Assembly (NCBI GenBank): GCA_947503885.1
Contig: CANNFD010000005.1
Location: forward strand, 224,868 to 288,867
Direction: 5' to 3'
Source of the DNA: an uncultured Olleya sp.
GTDB lineage: Bacteria > Bacteroidota > Bacteroidia > Flavobacteriales > Flavobacteriaceae
DNA: 64,000 nt
In this document: one piece after another, positions 8,031 through 17,132 of the stretch
How the letters are laid out: each line of letters begins with the position of its first letter
How positions within the stretch are numbered: the first letter of the stretch is position 1
Notes under the pieces: generated by a model
What the model was told of the DNA's origin: nothing
Seen by the model: only the letters and a program-made list of their open reading frames with translations
Databases searched by the model: none
Position numbers and translations under genes: made by a program

Positions 8031-10532
8031 TTAAAAATGAAAACCAAAACTTCCGGTTACACCAAATTTTCTAGCGTCTGGATTTGTTATTGGGTTTAAA
8101 TAATTACCTCTAAAATTAAAGTCTATTCTAAACACTTTAAAGATATTTCCAACACCAACACTATACTCGTAATACGCTTCTTTACTTGGCGCTTTATATA
8201 GTAACCCTGATGCATTAATATCTTTATTGTCTTGAGATACATTTCCAACAATACCTCTTGCCCCAACGATAGTTCTTAAATTGTATTTTTTAAGAAATGG
8301 GATACGAGAAAATAAACGTCCATTAAAGTTATGCTCAATATGTAATGCAGCATACTCATCCGTCACAAACTCGTAATAATCTAAGTTTGAAAAGGTATTA
8401 TAGATAGAAAAATAACTTTGGTTTCCTGGCACGACACTTAGTAACCCTAATGGTACTTCTCCAAAGGTTTTACCAGTTTCTACAGTAGTATATAAACGTC
8501 CAAAAGCACCTAAAGCCCATGGTTGAGTATAAGAAAACTGTAATTTTGTGTAATCAAAATCACTATTTAATACACTTTTATCTCCAACAGTAATTTGTGC
8601 AAATAGCCTTGCAAAATCATCATTTTTTGTTCGGCGCTCTACCCCATAACCTGTCATTTCTCTATTAGGAAAAAATGAAAATGAAAAAGCTGTTTCGTAT
8701 TGTTTAATTTCTGATTTTGTAGCGGTTTGTGTCGCGTCTGTATAATAATCTAAGCTAAAGGTTGGAGATGCAGACTCTAACGTTCTGTAACTTCCGCTTA
8801 AGCGTGTTACTAGGTTACGGAATGGCTCAGCCTCGATTGATAATGTACTTAAATTAATGTTTGTTAGCTTATCATTTGTGCCTGTTCCAATTACTGCGCT
8901 ACTGGCTAAACTTCGACCTAAAACATCTGTACTTGTGGTTAAACTAGCACCTATTTGCTCGACATCACGTCGATTACCACCGGAAATAATCAACCTACTA
9001 CGCTTGTCTAATAACCATTTTCCTGAAAGCCCGTATTTAAATTTATCGTCGTTAAAACCATAGGCTGTAAACCCTTCGATACGCCATAAATCATTTTGGC
9101 CAAAATAGGTACGTCCACCTGCCCTAAGTCGGACACCTTCAACTTCGTTATATCCAAAAGTTGAAAAGATTGGACCGTAATCTAGATTAAGCTCTGAAAA
9201 CTCGATATAACCTGAAGCCAAAATACTTCCTAAGTTATATAAGCGTTTAAATTTTTGGGTGTTTTTTAAAGAGTCCAGCATGACATACACGCCTTTTTCA
9301 TCTTTACTTAGGGTTTCCATACGGTTTTGGTCCCAAAAACTATCATCTTGATTATAGATGTCTTGGTCAAAACTATAGACTTTTTCTTTATAAAATTTTG
9401 GATCTTTTTCTTTATCAAACTGATAGTTGTCATATAAAGTGGTACGTTTTCCGTAAATACCTTTTGATTTTTCTTTTTTATTTAAAGCAAAATCACTCAT
9501 AAAATAATCCCGCTTTATTAAAAATACAGAGTCGTTAAGTACTTCAAATTCTTGCTCTATGTAGATTTCTTTTACCCAGTTAATATTTGCACTTTTTGAG
9601 GCTTGCAGATTAATATCTTTAATTGCAAAAGTAGTATCAGCCACCCAAAAATCACCTTTAAATGTCAACTCGTTTTTTCGTCTTGGGTAGTATATAATAT
9701 TGTAACACCATTTATTATCTATAAAACTACTGTCCGCTAATACATAGTTATAAGTTTGGATTCCGGTTCTGGATAATGGACTGGTAAAACTTTTATCAAA
9801 AAACTTTAGATAGTTTTCATAGACGTCATAGTCTGAATATAAGTCATCCACAAAATCGATAATAATCTGGTTATTACTAAATCCTGAGTTTTTGTTACCT
9901 TTAAGTATTTCTCGTTTTTCTTTAATAATATTATCCCCGTAAACTTCGCTTGAAGATTCATTAATAAAAATAGGTAAATAGGTTTTACCTGTCACTCTTG
10001 AAGTATCTACTTGCTCAAAAACAAATTCCATCCCTTTAAATAACTTGCTTTGCATTAAAGAACTGTCAATAGTATTAAGGTCAAATTCTACTTTTTCGTA
10101 CTTATCGTATTGGTATTGTTTATACTGTTTAAGTCCGTTGCTGCGTTTATTTGCCCAAATTTTTCTAAGAATATCAATTGCTGGATTATTCTTTTTTGGT
10201 TGTTTACCAGAGACAATTACCACCTCATCAAGGGTTGCTATTTCTTCTTTTAAAACAATTTTAAGGTCGTAGTTTACTTTTTTGGTTAGCTTAATATCCT
10301 GTGTTTCAAAACTCATAAATGATATTGAAAGTATATCCCAGGTATTATCATCCTCTAGGTAAAAACGCCCTTCTTCATTAGTAATTACTCCAACTGACGA
10401 TCCTTTAAAAATAACACTTGCAAATGATATAGGTTGCTCATACTGGTCAAACACATAACCACTAACTTTAGTTTGTGCTATTGTATAAAGACTACCGAAG
10501 AAAAAAAGAAGACAAAAAAGTTTACTATTCAT
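8031..10532 (-). CDS. DUF5686 outer-membrane protein with carboxypeptidase-like N-domain
   Basis: An 833-residue protein with signal peptide MNSKLFCLLFFFGSLYTIAQ, a carboxypeptidase regulatory-like domain at about 20-110 (VSGYVFDQYEQPISFASV, then NEEGRFYL), and a long beta-barrel-like C-terminal part ending in FGFHF, a typical outer-membrane terminal aromatic residue. This is the layout of DUF5686 proteins of Bacteroidota, probably outer membrane, function unknown. I start at the ATG at 10532 and not at an upstream in-frame ATG (10571) because the latter lies inside the terminator stem of pdhB and would spoil the signal peptide. No SusD partner is adjacent, so a classical SusCD role is unlikely. 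Confidence 0.85.
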   Translation of the reverse strand: MNSKLFCLLFFFGSLYTIAQTKVSGYVFDQYEQPISFASVIFKGSSVGVITNEEGRFYLEDDNTWDILSISFMSFETQDIKLTKKVNYDLKIVLKEEIATLDEVVIVSGKQPKKNNPAIDILRKIWANKRSNGLKQYKQYQYDKYEKVEFDLNTIDSSLMQSKLFKGMEFVFEQVDTSRVTGKTYLPIFINESSSEVYGDNIIKEKREILKGNKNSGFSNNQIIIDFVDDLYSDYDVYENYLKFFDKSFTSPLSRTGIQTYNYVLADSSFIDNKWCYNIIYYPRRKNELTFKGDFWVADTTFAIKDINLQASKSANINWVKEIYIEQEFEVLNDSVFLIKRDYFMSDFALNKKEKSKGIYGKRTTLYDNYQFDKEKDPKFYKEKVYSFDQDIYNQDDSFWDQNRMETLSKDEKGVYVMLDSLKNTQKFKRLYNLGSILASGYIEFSELNLDYGPIFSTFGYNEVEGVRLRAGGRTYFGQNDLWRIEGFTAYGFNDDKFKYGLSGKWLLDKRSRLIISGGNRRDVEQIGASLTTSTDVLGRSLASSAVIGTGTNDKLTNINLSTLSIEAEPFRNLVTRLSGSYRTLESASPTFSLDYYTDATQTATKSEIKQYETAFSFSFFPNREMTGYGVERRTKNDDFARLFAQITVGDKSVLNSDFDYTKLQFSYTQPWALGAFGRLYTTVETGKTFGEVPLGLLSVVPGNQSYFSIYNTFSNLDYYEFVTDEYAALHIEHNFNGRLFSRIPFLKKYNLRTIVGARGIVGNVSQDNKDINASGLLYKAPSKEAYYEYSVGVGNIFKVFRIDFNFRGNYLNPITNPDARKFGVTGSFGFHF

Positions 10533-10539
10533 ATTTGGG

Positions 10540-10585
10540 TATTTAAAACAAAAAGCTTCATCAACAATCATGCTAATGAAGCTTT
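10540..10585 (-). terminator. Terminator downstream of pdhB
   Basis: AAAGCTTCAT and ATGAAGCTTT form a 10-bp stem about 25 nt after the pdhB stop, followed on the minus strand by TTTTTGTTTT. Confidence 0.8.
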
Positions 10586-10609
10586 AGATAAATCTAAAGT
10601 ACTAATTTT

Positions 10610-11587
10610 TTATTTATACATTACTTTTTTAACAGCTGCTATTACATCTTTATGGTCTGGTAACCACTCTGCTAATAACACTGGAGAGTAAGGTGCAGGT
10701 GTATCTGCAGTATTTATTTTTATGATTGGAGCATCTAAATAATCAAATGCTTCACTTTGTACTAAATAAGTTATTTCCGTCGCTACGTTACCAAATGGCC
10801 AAGCTTCTTCTAAAATAATTAGACGGTTGGTTTTTTTAACAGATTGCAAAATTGCTTTTCTGTCCATTGGTCGTACAGTACGTAAATCTATAATTTCGCA
10901 AGAGATGTTTTCTTTTGCTAATTCTTCTGCAGCGATATAAGCTTCTTTAATAATCTTACCAAAAGATACGATTGTTACATCTGTACCTTCTCTTTTAATC
11001 TCTGCAACTCCTAATGGAATTGTATACTCACCTTCAGGCACTTCTCCTTTATCACCATACATTTGCTCGCTTTCCATAAAAATCACAGGATCGTTATCAC
11101 GAATAGCAGATTTTAATAATCCTTTAGCATCGTATGGGTTTGAAGGCACCACCACTTTAAGACCTGGTGTGTTTGCAAACCAGTTTTCAAAAGCTTGCGA
11201 GTGTGTTGCTGCTAATTGTCCTGCACTTCCGGTAGGACCTCTAAACACTATTGGGCAATTAAATTGTCCACCAGACATTTGTCTAATTTTAGCTGCATTA
11301 TTTATAATTTGGTCAATTCCAACTAACGAGAAGTTAAAAGTCATATACTCTACAATTGGTCTATTACCAGTCATTGTTGAGCCAATAGCTATTCCTGCAA
11401 AACCAAGCTCAGCAATTGGTGTGTCAATTACACGTTTAGCACCAAACTCGTCTAACATCCCTTTAGATGCTTTATAAGCACCATTATATTCTGCTACTTC
11501 CTCACCCATTAAGTAAACGCTCTCATCTCTGCGCATTTCTTCACTCATGGCTTCACATATAGCTTCTCTAAATTGAATCGTCTTCAT
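10610..11587 (-). CDS. pdhB: Pyruvate dehydrogenase E1 component, beta subunit
   Basis: A 325-residue transketolase-like protein. With the alpha subunit (not in this window) it forms the thiamine-diphosphate E1 that decarboxylates pyruvate for acetyl-CoA synthesis. Diagnostic stretches are GEEVAEYNGAYKASKG, DTPIAELGFAGIAIG, the glutamate contacting the thiazolium-activating site in VYLMGEEV, and FRGPTGSAGQLAATHSQ; the C-terminal transketolase domain ends with LLAEWLPDHKDVI. Length fits PdhB/BkdB2. Branched-chain substrate specificity cannot be fully excluded, but the sequence looks like flavobacterial pdhB. It is divergent from etfB, with 242 bp between, and ends in a terminator. Confidence 0.94.
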   Translation of the reverse strand: MKTIQFREAICEAMSEEMRRDESVYLMGEEVAEYNGAYKASKGMLDEFGAKRVIDTPIAELGFAGIAIGSTMTGNRPIVEYMTFNFSLVGIDQIINNAAKIRQMSGGQFNCPIVFRGPTGSAGQLAATHSQAFENWFANTPGLKVVVPSNPYDAKGLLKSAIRDNDPVIFMESEQMYGDKGEVPEGEYTIPLGVAEIKREGTDVTIVSFGKIIKEAYIAAEELAKENISCEIIDLRTVRPMDRKAILQSVKKTNRLIILEEAWPFGNVATEITYLVQSEAFDYLDAPIIKINTADTPAPYSPVLLAEWLPDHKDVIAAVKKVMYK

Positions 11588-11829
11588 CTAAATTATAATT
11601 TGAAAAGCAAAAATAACAATAAAAGAAAAACTTTAGACTAAAGAATTATTTAAAATTTACTATGCATGCATAGTATTTTTCAAAATAAAATATTTATCTT
11701 CGTCTCCGTAAGATTTAAGCAGAATTATAAAACTTAAATTTGATCAAAAAAAATAATATAAAGTTAGACCAATTATATAGTATTTGTTGATTGTATCTAA
11801 CGTAATAGAACTCATAAAAACAAAATAAT

Positions 11830-12576
11830 ATGAAAATTTTAGTGTGTATTAGTCATGTGCCAGATACGACATCAAAAATTAATTTTACAGATGGAGATTC
11901 AAAATTTGACACAACCGGTGTACAATTTGTAATTAATCCAAATGACGAATTTGGTTTAACCCGTGCTATGTGGTTTAAAGAAAAGCAAGGTGCATCTGTT
12001 GATGTTGTTAATGTTGGTGGTCCTGAAACAGAACCTACTTTACGTAAAGCCTTAGCTATAGGAGCAGACAATGCTATTAGAGTTAATACAGAAGCTAAAG
12101 ATGGCTATCAAGTTGCTAAAGAAATAGCTAATGTGGTTAAAGATGGTGGTTATGATTTAGTTATTGCTGGAAGAGAATCTATTGATTATAATGGAGGAAT
12201 GGTACCAGGTATGATTGCAGAAATGATTGACGCTAATTTTGTAACTAACTGTATTAATTTAGAATTAGATGGTACTAATGCTAAAGCAGTTAGAGAAATT
12301 GACGGTGGTAAAGAAACAGTATCCACATCATTACCTTTAGTAATTGGTGGTCAAAAAGGATTAGTTGAAGAGAGTGATTTACGTATTCCAAACATGAGAG
12401 GAATTATGATGGCACGTAAAAAACCTTTAACTGTTGTAGAACCTATTGGCGCTTCTGTAGAAACAACTACTGTTAAGTTTGAAAAACCTGCTCCAAAAGG
12501 TGCAGTTACATTAGTATCTCCTGATAATTTAGACGAATTAGTAAACTTACTTCATAACGAAGCTAAGGTGATATAA
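11830..12576 (+). CDS. etfB: Electron transfer flavoprotein, beta subunit
   Basis: A 248-residue ETF beta subunit, binding AMP and docking acyl-CoA dehydrogenases. It opens with MKILVCISHVPDTTSKINF and contains AGRESIDYNGGMVPG and the recognition-loop region LPLVIGGQKGLVEESDLRIPNMRGIMMARKKP, all diagnostic. With etfA it forms the heterodimer passing electrons from fatty-acid and amino-acid dehydrogenases to the quinone pool. An 88-bp gap holding an inverted repeat separates it from etfA, instead of the usual few bases. It is divergent from pdhB. Confidence 0.96.
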   Translation: MKILVCISHVPDTTSKINFTDGDSKFDTTGVQFVINPNDEFGLTRAMWFKEKQGASVDVVNVGGPETEPTLRKALAIGADNAIRVNTEAKDGYQVAKEIANVVKDGGYDLVIAGRESIDYNGGMVPGMIAEMIDANFVTNCINLELDGTNAKAVREIDGGKETVSTSLPLVIGGQKGLVEESDLRIPNMRGIMMARKKPLTVVEPIGASVETTTVKFEKPAPKGAVTLVSPDNLDELVNLLHNEAKVI

Positions 12577-12580
12577 ACCT

Positions 12581-12647
12581 GTCATTCCTGCGTAAGTAGG
12601 AATCCATAAATTAATTAAAAATAGATTCCTGCCTAGGTGGGAATGAC
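12581..12647. repeat. REP-like inverted repeat, copy A
   Basis: Two imperfect inverted arms, GTCATTCCTGCGTAAGTAGG and CCTGCCTAGGTGGGAATGAC, flank an AT-rich centre of about 25 bp between etfB and etfA. Each arm also contains a smaller internal palindrome (CCTGCGTAAGTAGG). The 'GTCATTCCTGC...GCAGGAATGAC' form resembles short mobile intergenic repeats scattered in many genomes. A related copy lies at 58142-58216. Such a hairpin in mid-operon could affect RNA stability. Confidence 0.75.
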
Positions 12648-12664
12648 AAACAAAAACAAAAAAT

Positions 12665-13627
12665 ATGTCAGTTTTAGTATATACAGAATCAGAAAACGGA
12701 ACCTTCAAAAAAACAGCTTTTGAAGTAGCATCTTATGCAAAAGCAGTTGCAACCCAAATGGGAACAACAGTTACTGCTTTTGCAGTAAATGCAAATGATG
12801 TTTCAGAATTAGGAAAATATGGAGTAGACAAGGTATTAAAAATATCAGACGACTCCTTAAAAAACTTTAATGCAAAATCATACGCTTCTGCAATTGCACA
12901 AGCAACAAAAAATGAAGATGCTAAAGTGGTTATTGTTAGCCAAAGTGCAGACAGTAAATATCTAGCACCAATTTTATCTGTTGGTTTAGAAGCAGGATAC
13001 GCATCTAATGTTATGGAGGCACCAACATCGACTTCGCCATTTACAGTTAAACGTACTGCTTTTACAAACAAAGCTTTTAATTTAACAACTATAGATACAG
13101 ATATCAAAATTGTAGGTGTATCAAATAACTCATTTGGATTAGTAGAAGCTAATGGTAGTGCTACAGCAGAAGATTTTTCTCCTAGCTTACCTGCTAAGGG
13201 TGTAACTGTAGAGTCGGTTGATAGAGTAACAGACAAAGTAACTATTGCAGATGCAGAAATAGTAGTATCTGCTGGTCGCGGTATGAAAGGACCAGAAAAC
13301 TGGGGGATGATTGAAGAGTTAGCAGAAGTTTTAGGTGCTGCTACAGCATGTTCTAAACCTGTTTCTGACTTAGGATGGAGACCACACAGTGAACACGTAG
13401 GGCAAACTGGAAAACCTGTAGCGTCTAACTTGTACATTGCAATTGGTATCTCTGGAGCAATCCAACATTTAGCAGGTATTAACGCCTCTAAAGTAAAAGT
13501 TGTAATTAACACAGATCCAGAAGCACCTTTCTTTAAAGCTGCTGATTATGGTGTTGTTGGTGATGCTTTTGAAGTTGTACCACAATTAATAGAAAAATTA
13601 AAAGCGTTTAAGGCTTCAAACGCTTAA
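12665..13627 (+). CDS. etfA: Electron transfer flavoprotein, alpha subunit
   Basis: A 320-residue ETF alpha subunit holding the FAD. The C-terminal FAD-binding domain is clear: VSAGRGMKGPENWG, then ACSKPVSDLGWRPHSEHVGQ, then IAIGISGAIQHLAGI, then VINTDPEAPFFKAADYGVVGD. It accepts electrons with EtfB from dehydrogenases and hands them to ETF-quinone oxidoreductase. It is the second gene of the etfBA unit, and an RNA hairpin follows it. Confidence 0.96.
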   Translation: MSVLVYTESENGTFKKTAFEVASYAKAVATQMGTTVTAFAVNANDVSELGKYGVDKVLKISDDSLKNFNAKSYASAIAQATKNEDAKVVIVSQSADSKYLAPILSVGLEAGYASNVMEAPTSTSPFTVKRTAFTNKAFNLTTIDTDIKIVGVSNNSFGLVEANGSATAEDFSPSLPAKGVTVESVDRVTDKVTIADAEIVVSAGRGMKGPENWGMIEELAEVLGAATACSKPVSDLGWRPHSEHVGQTGKPVASNLYIAIGISGAIQHLAGINASKVKVVINTDPEAPFFKAADYGVVGDAFEVVPQLIEKLKAFKASNA

Positions 13628-13654
13628 TTTTTTATAAATTTAAGTTCTAATAAC

Positions 13655-13733
13655 AAGGGACTGTTTAAATTATGTACAAAAACTACTTATTGTAGTTTGG
13701 TAAAGTCCTAATTTAAGCAGTTCTTTGTTTTTT
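13655..13733 (+). terminator. Branched hairpin after etfA, terminator-like
   Basis: An outer stem ACTGTTTAAATTA / TAATTTAAGCAGT (12 of 13 pairs plus one G-U in RNA) encloses an inner stem AAACTAC / GTAGTTT, and the outer arm is followed by TTCTTTGTTTTTT. It is larger than the simple terminators in this window. Termination between etfA and the next gene is the likely job; a regulatory leader of the following gene is the alternative, since its ATG is only 8 bp further on. Confidence 0.5.
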
Positions 13734-13740
13734 AAATACT

Positions 13741-14349
13741 ATGAGTTTAGTCCGATTAAATATAAAAGGTATTTCTTACAGCCAAACCCAAAATGGTGCT
13801 TATGCACTAATTTTAAACGAGTTAGACGGCGATCGCAAATTACCAATTGTCATTGGTGCTTTTGAAGCACAATCTATTGCTATAGCATTAGAAAAGGAAA
13901 TTAGACCTCCAAGACCATTAACACACGATTTATTTAAAAACTTTGCAGACCGTTTTGATATTGTGGTCAAACAAGTAATTATACACAAGTTAGTAGATGG
14001 CGTTTTTTACTCTTCTTTAATCTGCGAGCGTGATAAAATAGAAGAAATCATTGATGCTAGAACTAGCGATGCTATTGCTTTAGCCCTTCGTTTTCAAGCT
14101 CCAATTTTTACATACAAAAACATATTAGATAAAGCAGGTATCTATCTTAAAGTTGACCCAACTAAGGAGGAAGACCCAGATAATATACTTATTGAAGATA
14201 TTATTAATGAAGAGCTAGAATTAGAACCTGTTCAAGATAATTATGCTTCTAAGACATTAGAAGAACTTCACAACCTACTAGACGAAGCTGTTACCAATGA
14301 AGATTATGAAAAAGCAGCAAAGATCAGAGACGAAATCTCAAAACGATAA
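13741..14349 (+). CDS. Bifunctional nuclease family protein (BFN/DUF151) with UVR motif
   Basis: A 202-residue protein. Residues 1-140 form a bifunctional nuclease (DUF151) domain, recognised by the RLPIVIG-like stretch KLPIVIGAFEAQSIAIALE and by RTSDAIALALRFQAPIF. The last 35 residues (SKTLEELHNLLDEAVTNEDY, then EKAAKIRDEI) are a UvrB/UvrC (UVR) motif. DUF151 proteins were reported as dual RNase/DNase in plants; the bacterial role is unknown. The stop is 10 nt before the nucleoside transporter ATG, so both are likely co-transcribed. Confidence 0.9.
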   Translation: MSLVRLNIKGISYSQTQNGAYALILNELDGDRKLPIVIGAFEAQSIAIALEKEIRPPRPLTHDLFKNFADRFDIVVKQVIIHKLVDGVFYSSLICERDKIEEIIDARTSDAIALALRFQAPIFTYKNILDKAGIYLKVDPTKEEDPDNILIEDIINEELELEPVQDNYASKTLEELHNLLDEAVTNEDYEKAAKIRDEISKR

Positions 14350-14359
14350 CCCCCTTACA

Positions 14360-16048
14360 ATGAAATACTTTACACTTGCTATTGTAGCTACATTAATGAG
14401 TTTGACATCTAGTTTTGCTCAAGATATTGAAAAAGAATGGCAACTTGATGCAAGTCAAACTAAATTAGATTCTACCAGTCTAAACCTATCACACAAAGAT
14501 ATTTTAAGTCTTAAAGACGGTTCATTTTCTCACAATGATTTAACTGGAGACTACCTGTTTCAAAATAATGTTTTATTTTTTTATTACAACTCCCCTTCAG
14601 ATTTATCTAAGCGTTTAAAAGTAGAATCACTTACAGATTCCACTTTAGTGTTTAAAGAAAAACAAAATATTTATTCATTTAAAATTAAAGAAAAAACTGC
14701 TGCCCAAATTGCAGTATCAGAAGCTAATAAAATCATACCAAGTGAAGGATTTTCTATAACTAGTTTATGGAGAGGCGCTGTAGGTATGCTTGCACTAATT
14801 TTTATCTCATTCCTTTTTAGTAGTAACAGAAAAGCAATTGATTGGAAAATTGTAGGTATTGGTTTAGTCTTTCAACTTTTAATAGCAATTGGTGTACTAA
14901 AAGTAGAATTTATAAAAACTGCATTCGAGTTTGTTGGTGGACTATTTATTAGTGTACTTGATTATACAAGAGCAGGAAGCAAATTTTTATTTGAAGGGCT
15001 AGTTGTAGACATGGATACTTTTGGTTTTATATTTGCTTTTCAGGTATTACCAACTATTATATTCTTCTCTGCATTAACATCGGTATTATTTTACTTAGGT
15101 ATTATTCAAAGAGTAGTTAAAGCTATGGCTTGGCTACTATCTAAAGCTCTTAAAATATCTGGAGCGGAAAGTTTAAGTGTTGCAGGAAATATTTTTCTTG
15201 GTCAAACAGAGGCACCATTACTAATTAAAGCTTACTTAGAAAAAATGACTAAGTCAGAAATGCTTTTAGTTATGATTGGTGGTATGGCTACTGTTGCAGG
15301 TGCTGTTTTAGCAGCTTATATTGGGTTTTTAGGTGGTGATGACGAAGTGTTACGCTTATTTTATGCAAAACATTTATTAGCAGCTTCAGTAATGGCAGCT
15401 CCAGGTGCAATTGTAATTTCAAAAATATTGTTTCCTCAAACGGAAAAAGTTAATACAGACGTTGAAGTCTCTCAGGATAAAATAGGATCTAACATTTTAG
15501 ATGCTATTGCAAATGGTACGACTGAAGGATTAAAATTAGCAGTTAATGTTGGTGCTATGCTTTTAGTATTTGTAGCTTTTATCGCAATGGTAAATGGTAT
15601 ACTAGGATGGGTTGGAGATGTTACCAATCTTAACGATTGGATTGGATTAAATACTAGTTATACTGCATTATCATTAGAATTAATCTTAGGATATATCTTT
15701 GCTCCTTTAATGTGGCTAATTGGTGTTGCGCAATCAGACATGGCACTAATGGGTCAATTATTAGGTATAAAATTAGTAGCAAGTGAGTTTGTTGGATATA
15801 TACAACTAGCAGAGCTAAAAAATGTTGCTAACGTTACACACTTAACTTACGAAAAATCTATAATAATGGCAACTTATATGCTTTGCGGGTTTGCAAACTT
15901 TGCATCAATAGGTATACAAATAGGCGGTATCGGATCTTTAGCACCAGGACAACGTAAAACATTATCAAAGTTTGGGATGAAAGCCTTACTTGGAGGTACA
16001 ATTGCCTCATTAATATCTGCTACTATTGCAGGTATGATTATTGGTTAA
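14360..16048 (+). CDS. nupC: Concentrative nucleoside transporter with secreted N-terminal domain
   Basis: A 562-residue protein. Residues about 137-562 are a CNT-family transporter driving nucleoside uptake with Na+ or H+: the motifs FFSALTSVLFYLGIIQ, AGNIFLGQTEAPLLIKAYL and the C-terminal MLCGFANFASIGIQIGGIG are diagnostic. In front is a signal peptide (MKYFTLAIVATLMSLTSSFA) and a polar domain of about 90 residues with lipocalin-like beta pattern, probably periplasmic and absent from E. coli NupC (about 400 aa). I start at the ATG at 14360; an in-frame ATG at 14297 lies inside the preceding gene and would destroy the signal peptide. It fits salvage with the deoxynucleoside kinases nearby. 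Confidence 0.92.
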   Translation: MKYFTLAIVATLMSLTSSFAQDIEKEWQLDASQTKLDSTSLNLSHKDILSLKDGSFSHNDLTGDYLFQNNVLFFYYNSPSDLSKRLKVESLTDSTLVFKEKQNIYSFKIKEKTAAQIAVSEANKIIPSEGFSITSLWRGAVGMLALIFISFLFSSNRKAIDWKIVGIGLVFQLLIAIGVLKVEFIKTAFEFVGGLFISVLDYTRAGSKFLFEGLVVDMDTFGFIFAFQVLPTIIFFSALTSVLFYLGIIQRVVKAMAWLLSKALKISGAESLSVAGNIFLGQTEAPLLIKAYLEKMTKSEMLLVMIGGMATVAGAVLAAYIGFLGGDDEVLRLFYAKHLLAASVMAAPGAIVISKILFPQTEKVNTDVEVSQDKIGSNILDAIANGTTEGLKLAVNVGAMLLVFVAFIAMVNGILGWVGDVTNLNDWIGLNTSYTALSLELILGYIFAPLMWLIGVAQSDMALMGQLLGIKLVASEFVGYIQLAELKNVANVTHLTYEKSIIMATYMLCGFANFASIGIQIGGIGSLAPGQRKTLSKFGMKALLGGTIASLISATIAGMIIG

Positions 16049-16095
16049 AATAAGTAAGATGTAAAACTATTACCTACAAAATATACTTACACTAT

Positions 16096-16130
16096 AAAAG
16101 CTCATTTCTACAATTGAAATGAGCTTTTTA
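16096..16130 (+). terminator. Terminator after nupC
   Basis: Perfect 13-bp stem AAAAGCTCATTTC / GAAATGAGCTTTT with a 7-nt loop, continuing into TT. It ends the bfn-nupC unit. Confidence 0.9.
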
Positions 16131-16297
16131 AGTACAACACTACTAATTACATAACCGTTAATAACTTTTAATATATAAAAGAAACATTATTAATAAAAAA
16201 GGCTGCTTTTAATTAAATTCGTTGTCATAAATACGTCCATTAATTGGTTTAAAGTAATCAAAAATCTTAAAGATTTTTCCTTATCAGAAATAGAATC

Positions 16298-17122
16298 ATG
16301 AAACAATATCACGACTTAGTTAAACATATATTAGAACACGGAAACACAAAGCAAGACAGAACAGGAACAGGAACTAAAAGTGTTTTTGGTTACCAAATGC
16401 GTTTTGATTTAAGTAAAGGTTTCCCGATGGTGACAACTAAAAAATTACACTTAAAATCTATAATTTACGAGCTACTTTGGTTTTTAAATGGGGATACTAA
16501 CATCAAATACCTAACAGAAAACGGAGTTAGAATATGGAACGACTGGGCTGACGAAAATGGTGATTTAGGACCTGTCTACGGACACCAATGGAGAAATTGG
16601 AATAGTGATGAAATTGACCAAATTAAAGACGTTATTCATAGCTTAAAAAACAATCCTGACAGTAGACGTATGTTAGTCTCTGCTTGGAACCCTTCAGTAT
16701 TACCAGATAATTCAAAAAGTTTTTCAGAAAATGTCGCTAATGGCAAAGCAGCATTACCCCCTTGTCATGCCTTTTTTCAGTTTTATGTGGCTGATGGTAA
16801 ATTATCATGTCAACTATACCAACGTAGCGCAGACACATTTTTAGGTGTACCATTTAATATTGCATCTTATGCTTTATTTACAATGATGATGGCTCAAGTT
16901 TGCGGTTACGAAGCTGGAGATTTTATCCATACTTTTGGAGATGCTCACATTTACAGTAATCATATCGAGCAATTAGAATTACAACTTTCTAGAGACATCA
17001 GACCGTTACCAACGATGAAGATTAATCCTGAAGTTAAAGATATATTTGATTTTAAATTTGAAGATTTCACATTAGAAAACTACAATCCTCACCCACATAT
17101 AAAAGGCGCTGTAGCAGTTTAA
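16298..17122 (+). CDS. thyA: Thymidylate synthase
   Basis: A 274-residue ThyA, converting dUMP to dTMP with methylene-tetrahydrofolate and releasing dihydrofolate. Visible are the phosphate-binding R21 in [13 protein letters not shown], the paired arginines [12 protein letters not shown], the catalytic Cys156 in [12 protein letters not shown], and the folate/dUMP segment [17 protein letters not shown] small insertion (about 10 residues) precedes the catalytic loop. It is followed at 10 nt by a TonB-like gene and, 560 bp on, by DHFR, which recycles its dihydrofolate. Confidence 0.97.
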   Translation: MKQYHDLVKHILEHGNTKQDRTGTGTKSVFGYQMRFDLSKGFPMVTTKKLHLKSIIYELLWFLNGDTNIKYLTENGVRIWNDWADENGDLGPVYGHQWRNWNSDEIDQIKDVIHSLKNNPDSRRMLVSAWNPSVLPDNSKSFSENVANGKAALPPCHAFFQFYVADGKLSCQLYQRSADTFLGVPFNIASYALFTMMMAQVCGYEAGDFIHTFGDAHIYSNHIEQLELQLSRDIRPLPTMKINPEVKDIFDFKFEDFTLENYNPHPHIKGAVAV

Positions 17123-17132
17123 TACTTATAGC

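Noticed and set aside
10533..10571. Longer start for the DUF5686 protein
   Set aside because: It lies in the pdhB terminator and would put 13 polar residues before a perfect signal peptide.
12733..13512. 259-codon antisense frame within etfA
   Set aside because: Opposite strand of a well conserved gene; composition is the mirror of etfA codon use and no family is recognised.
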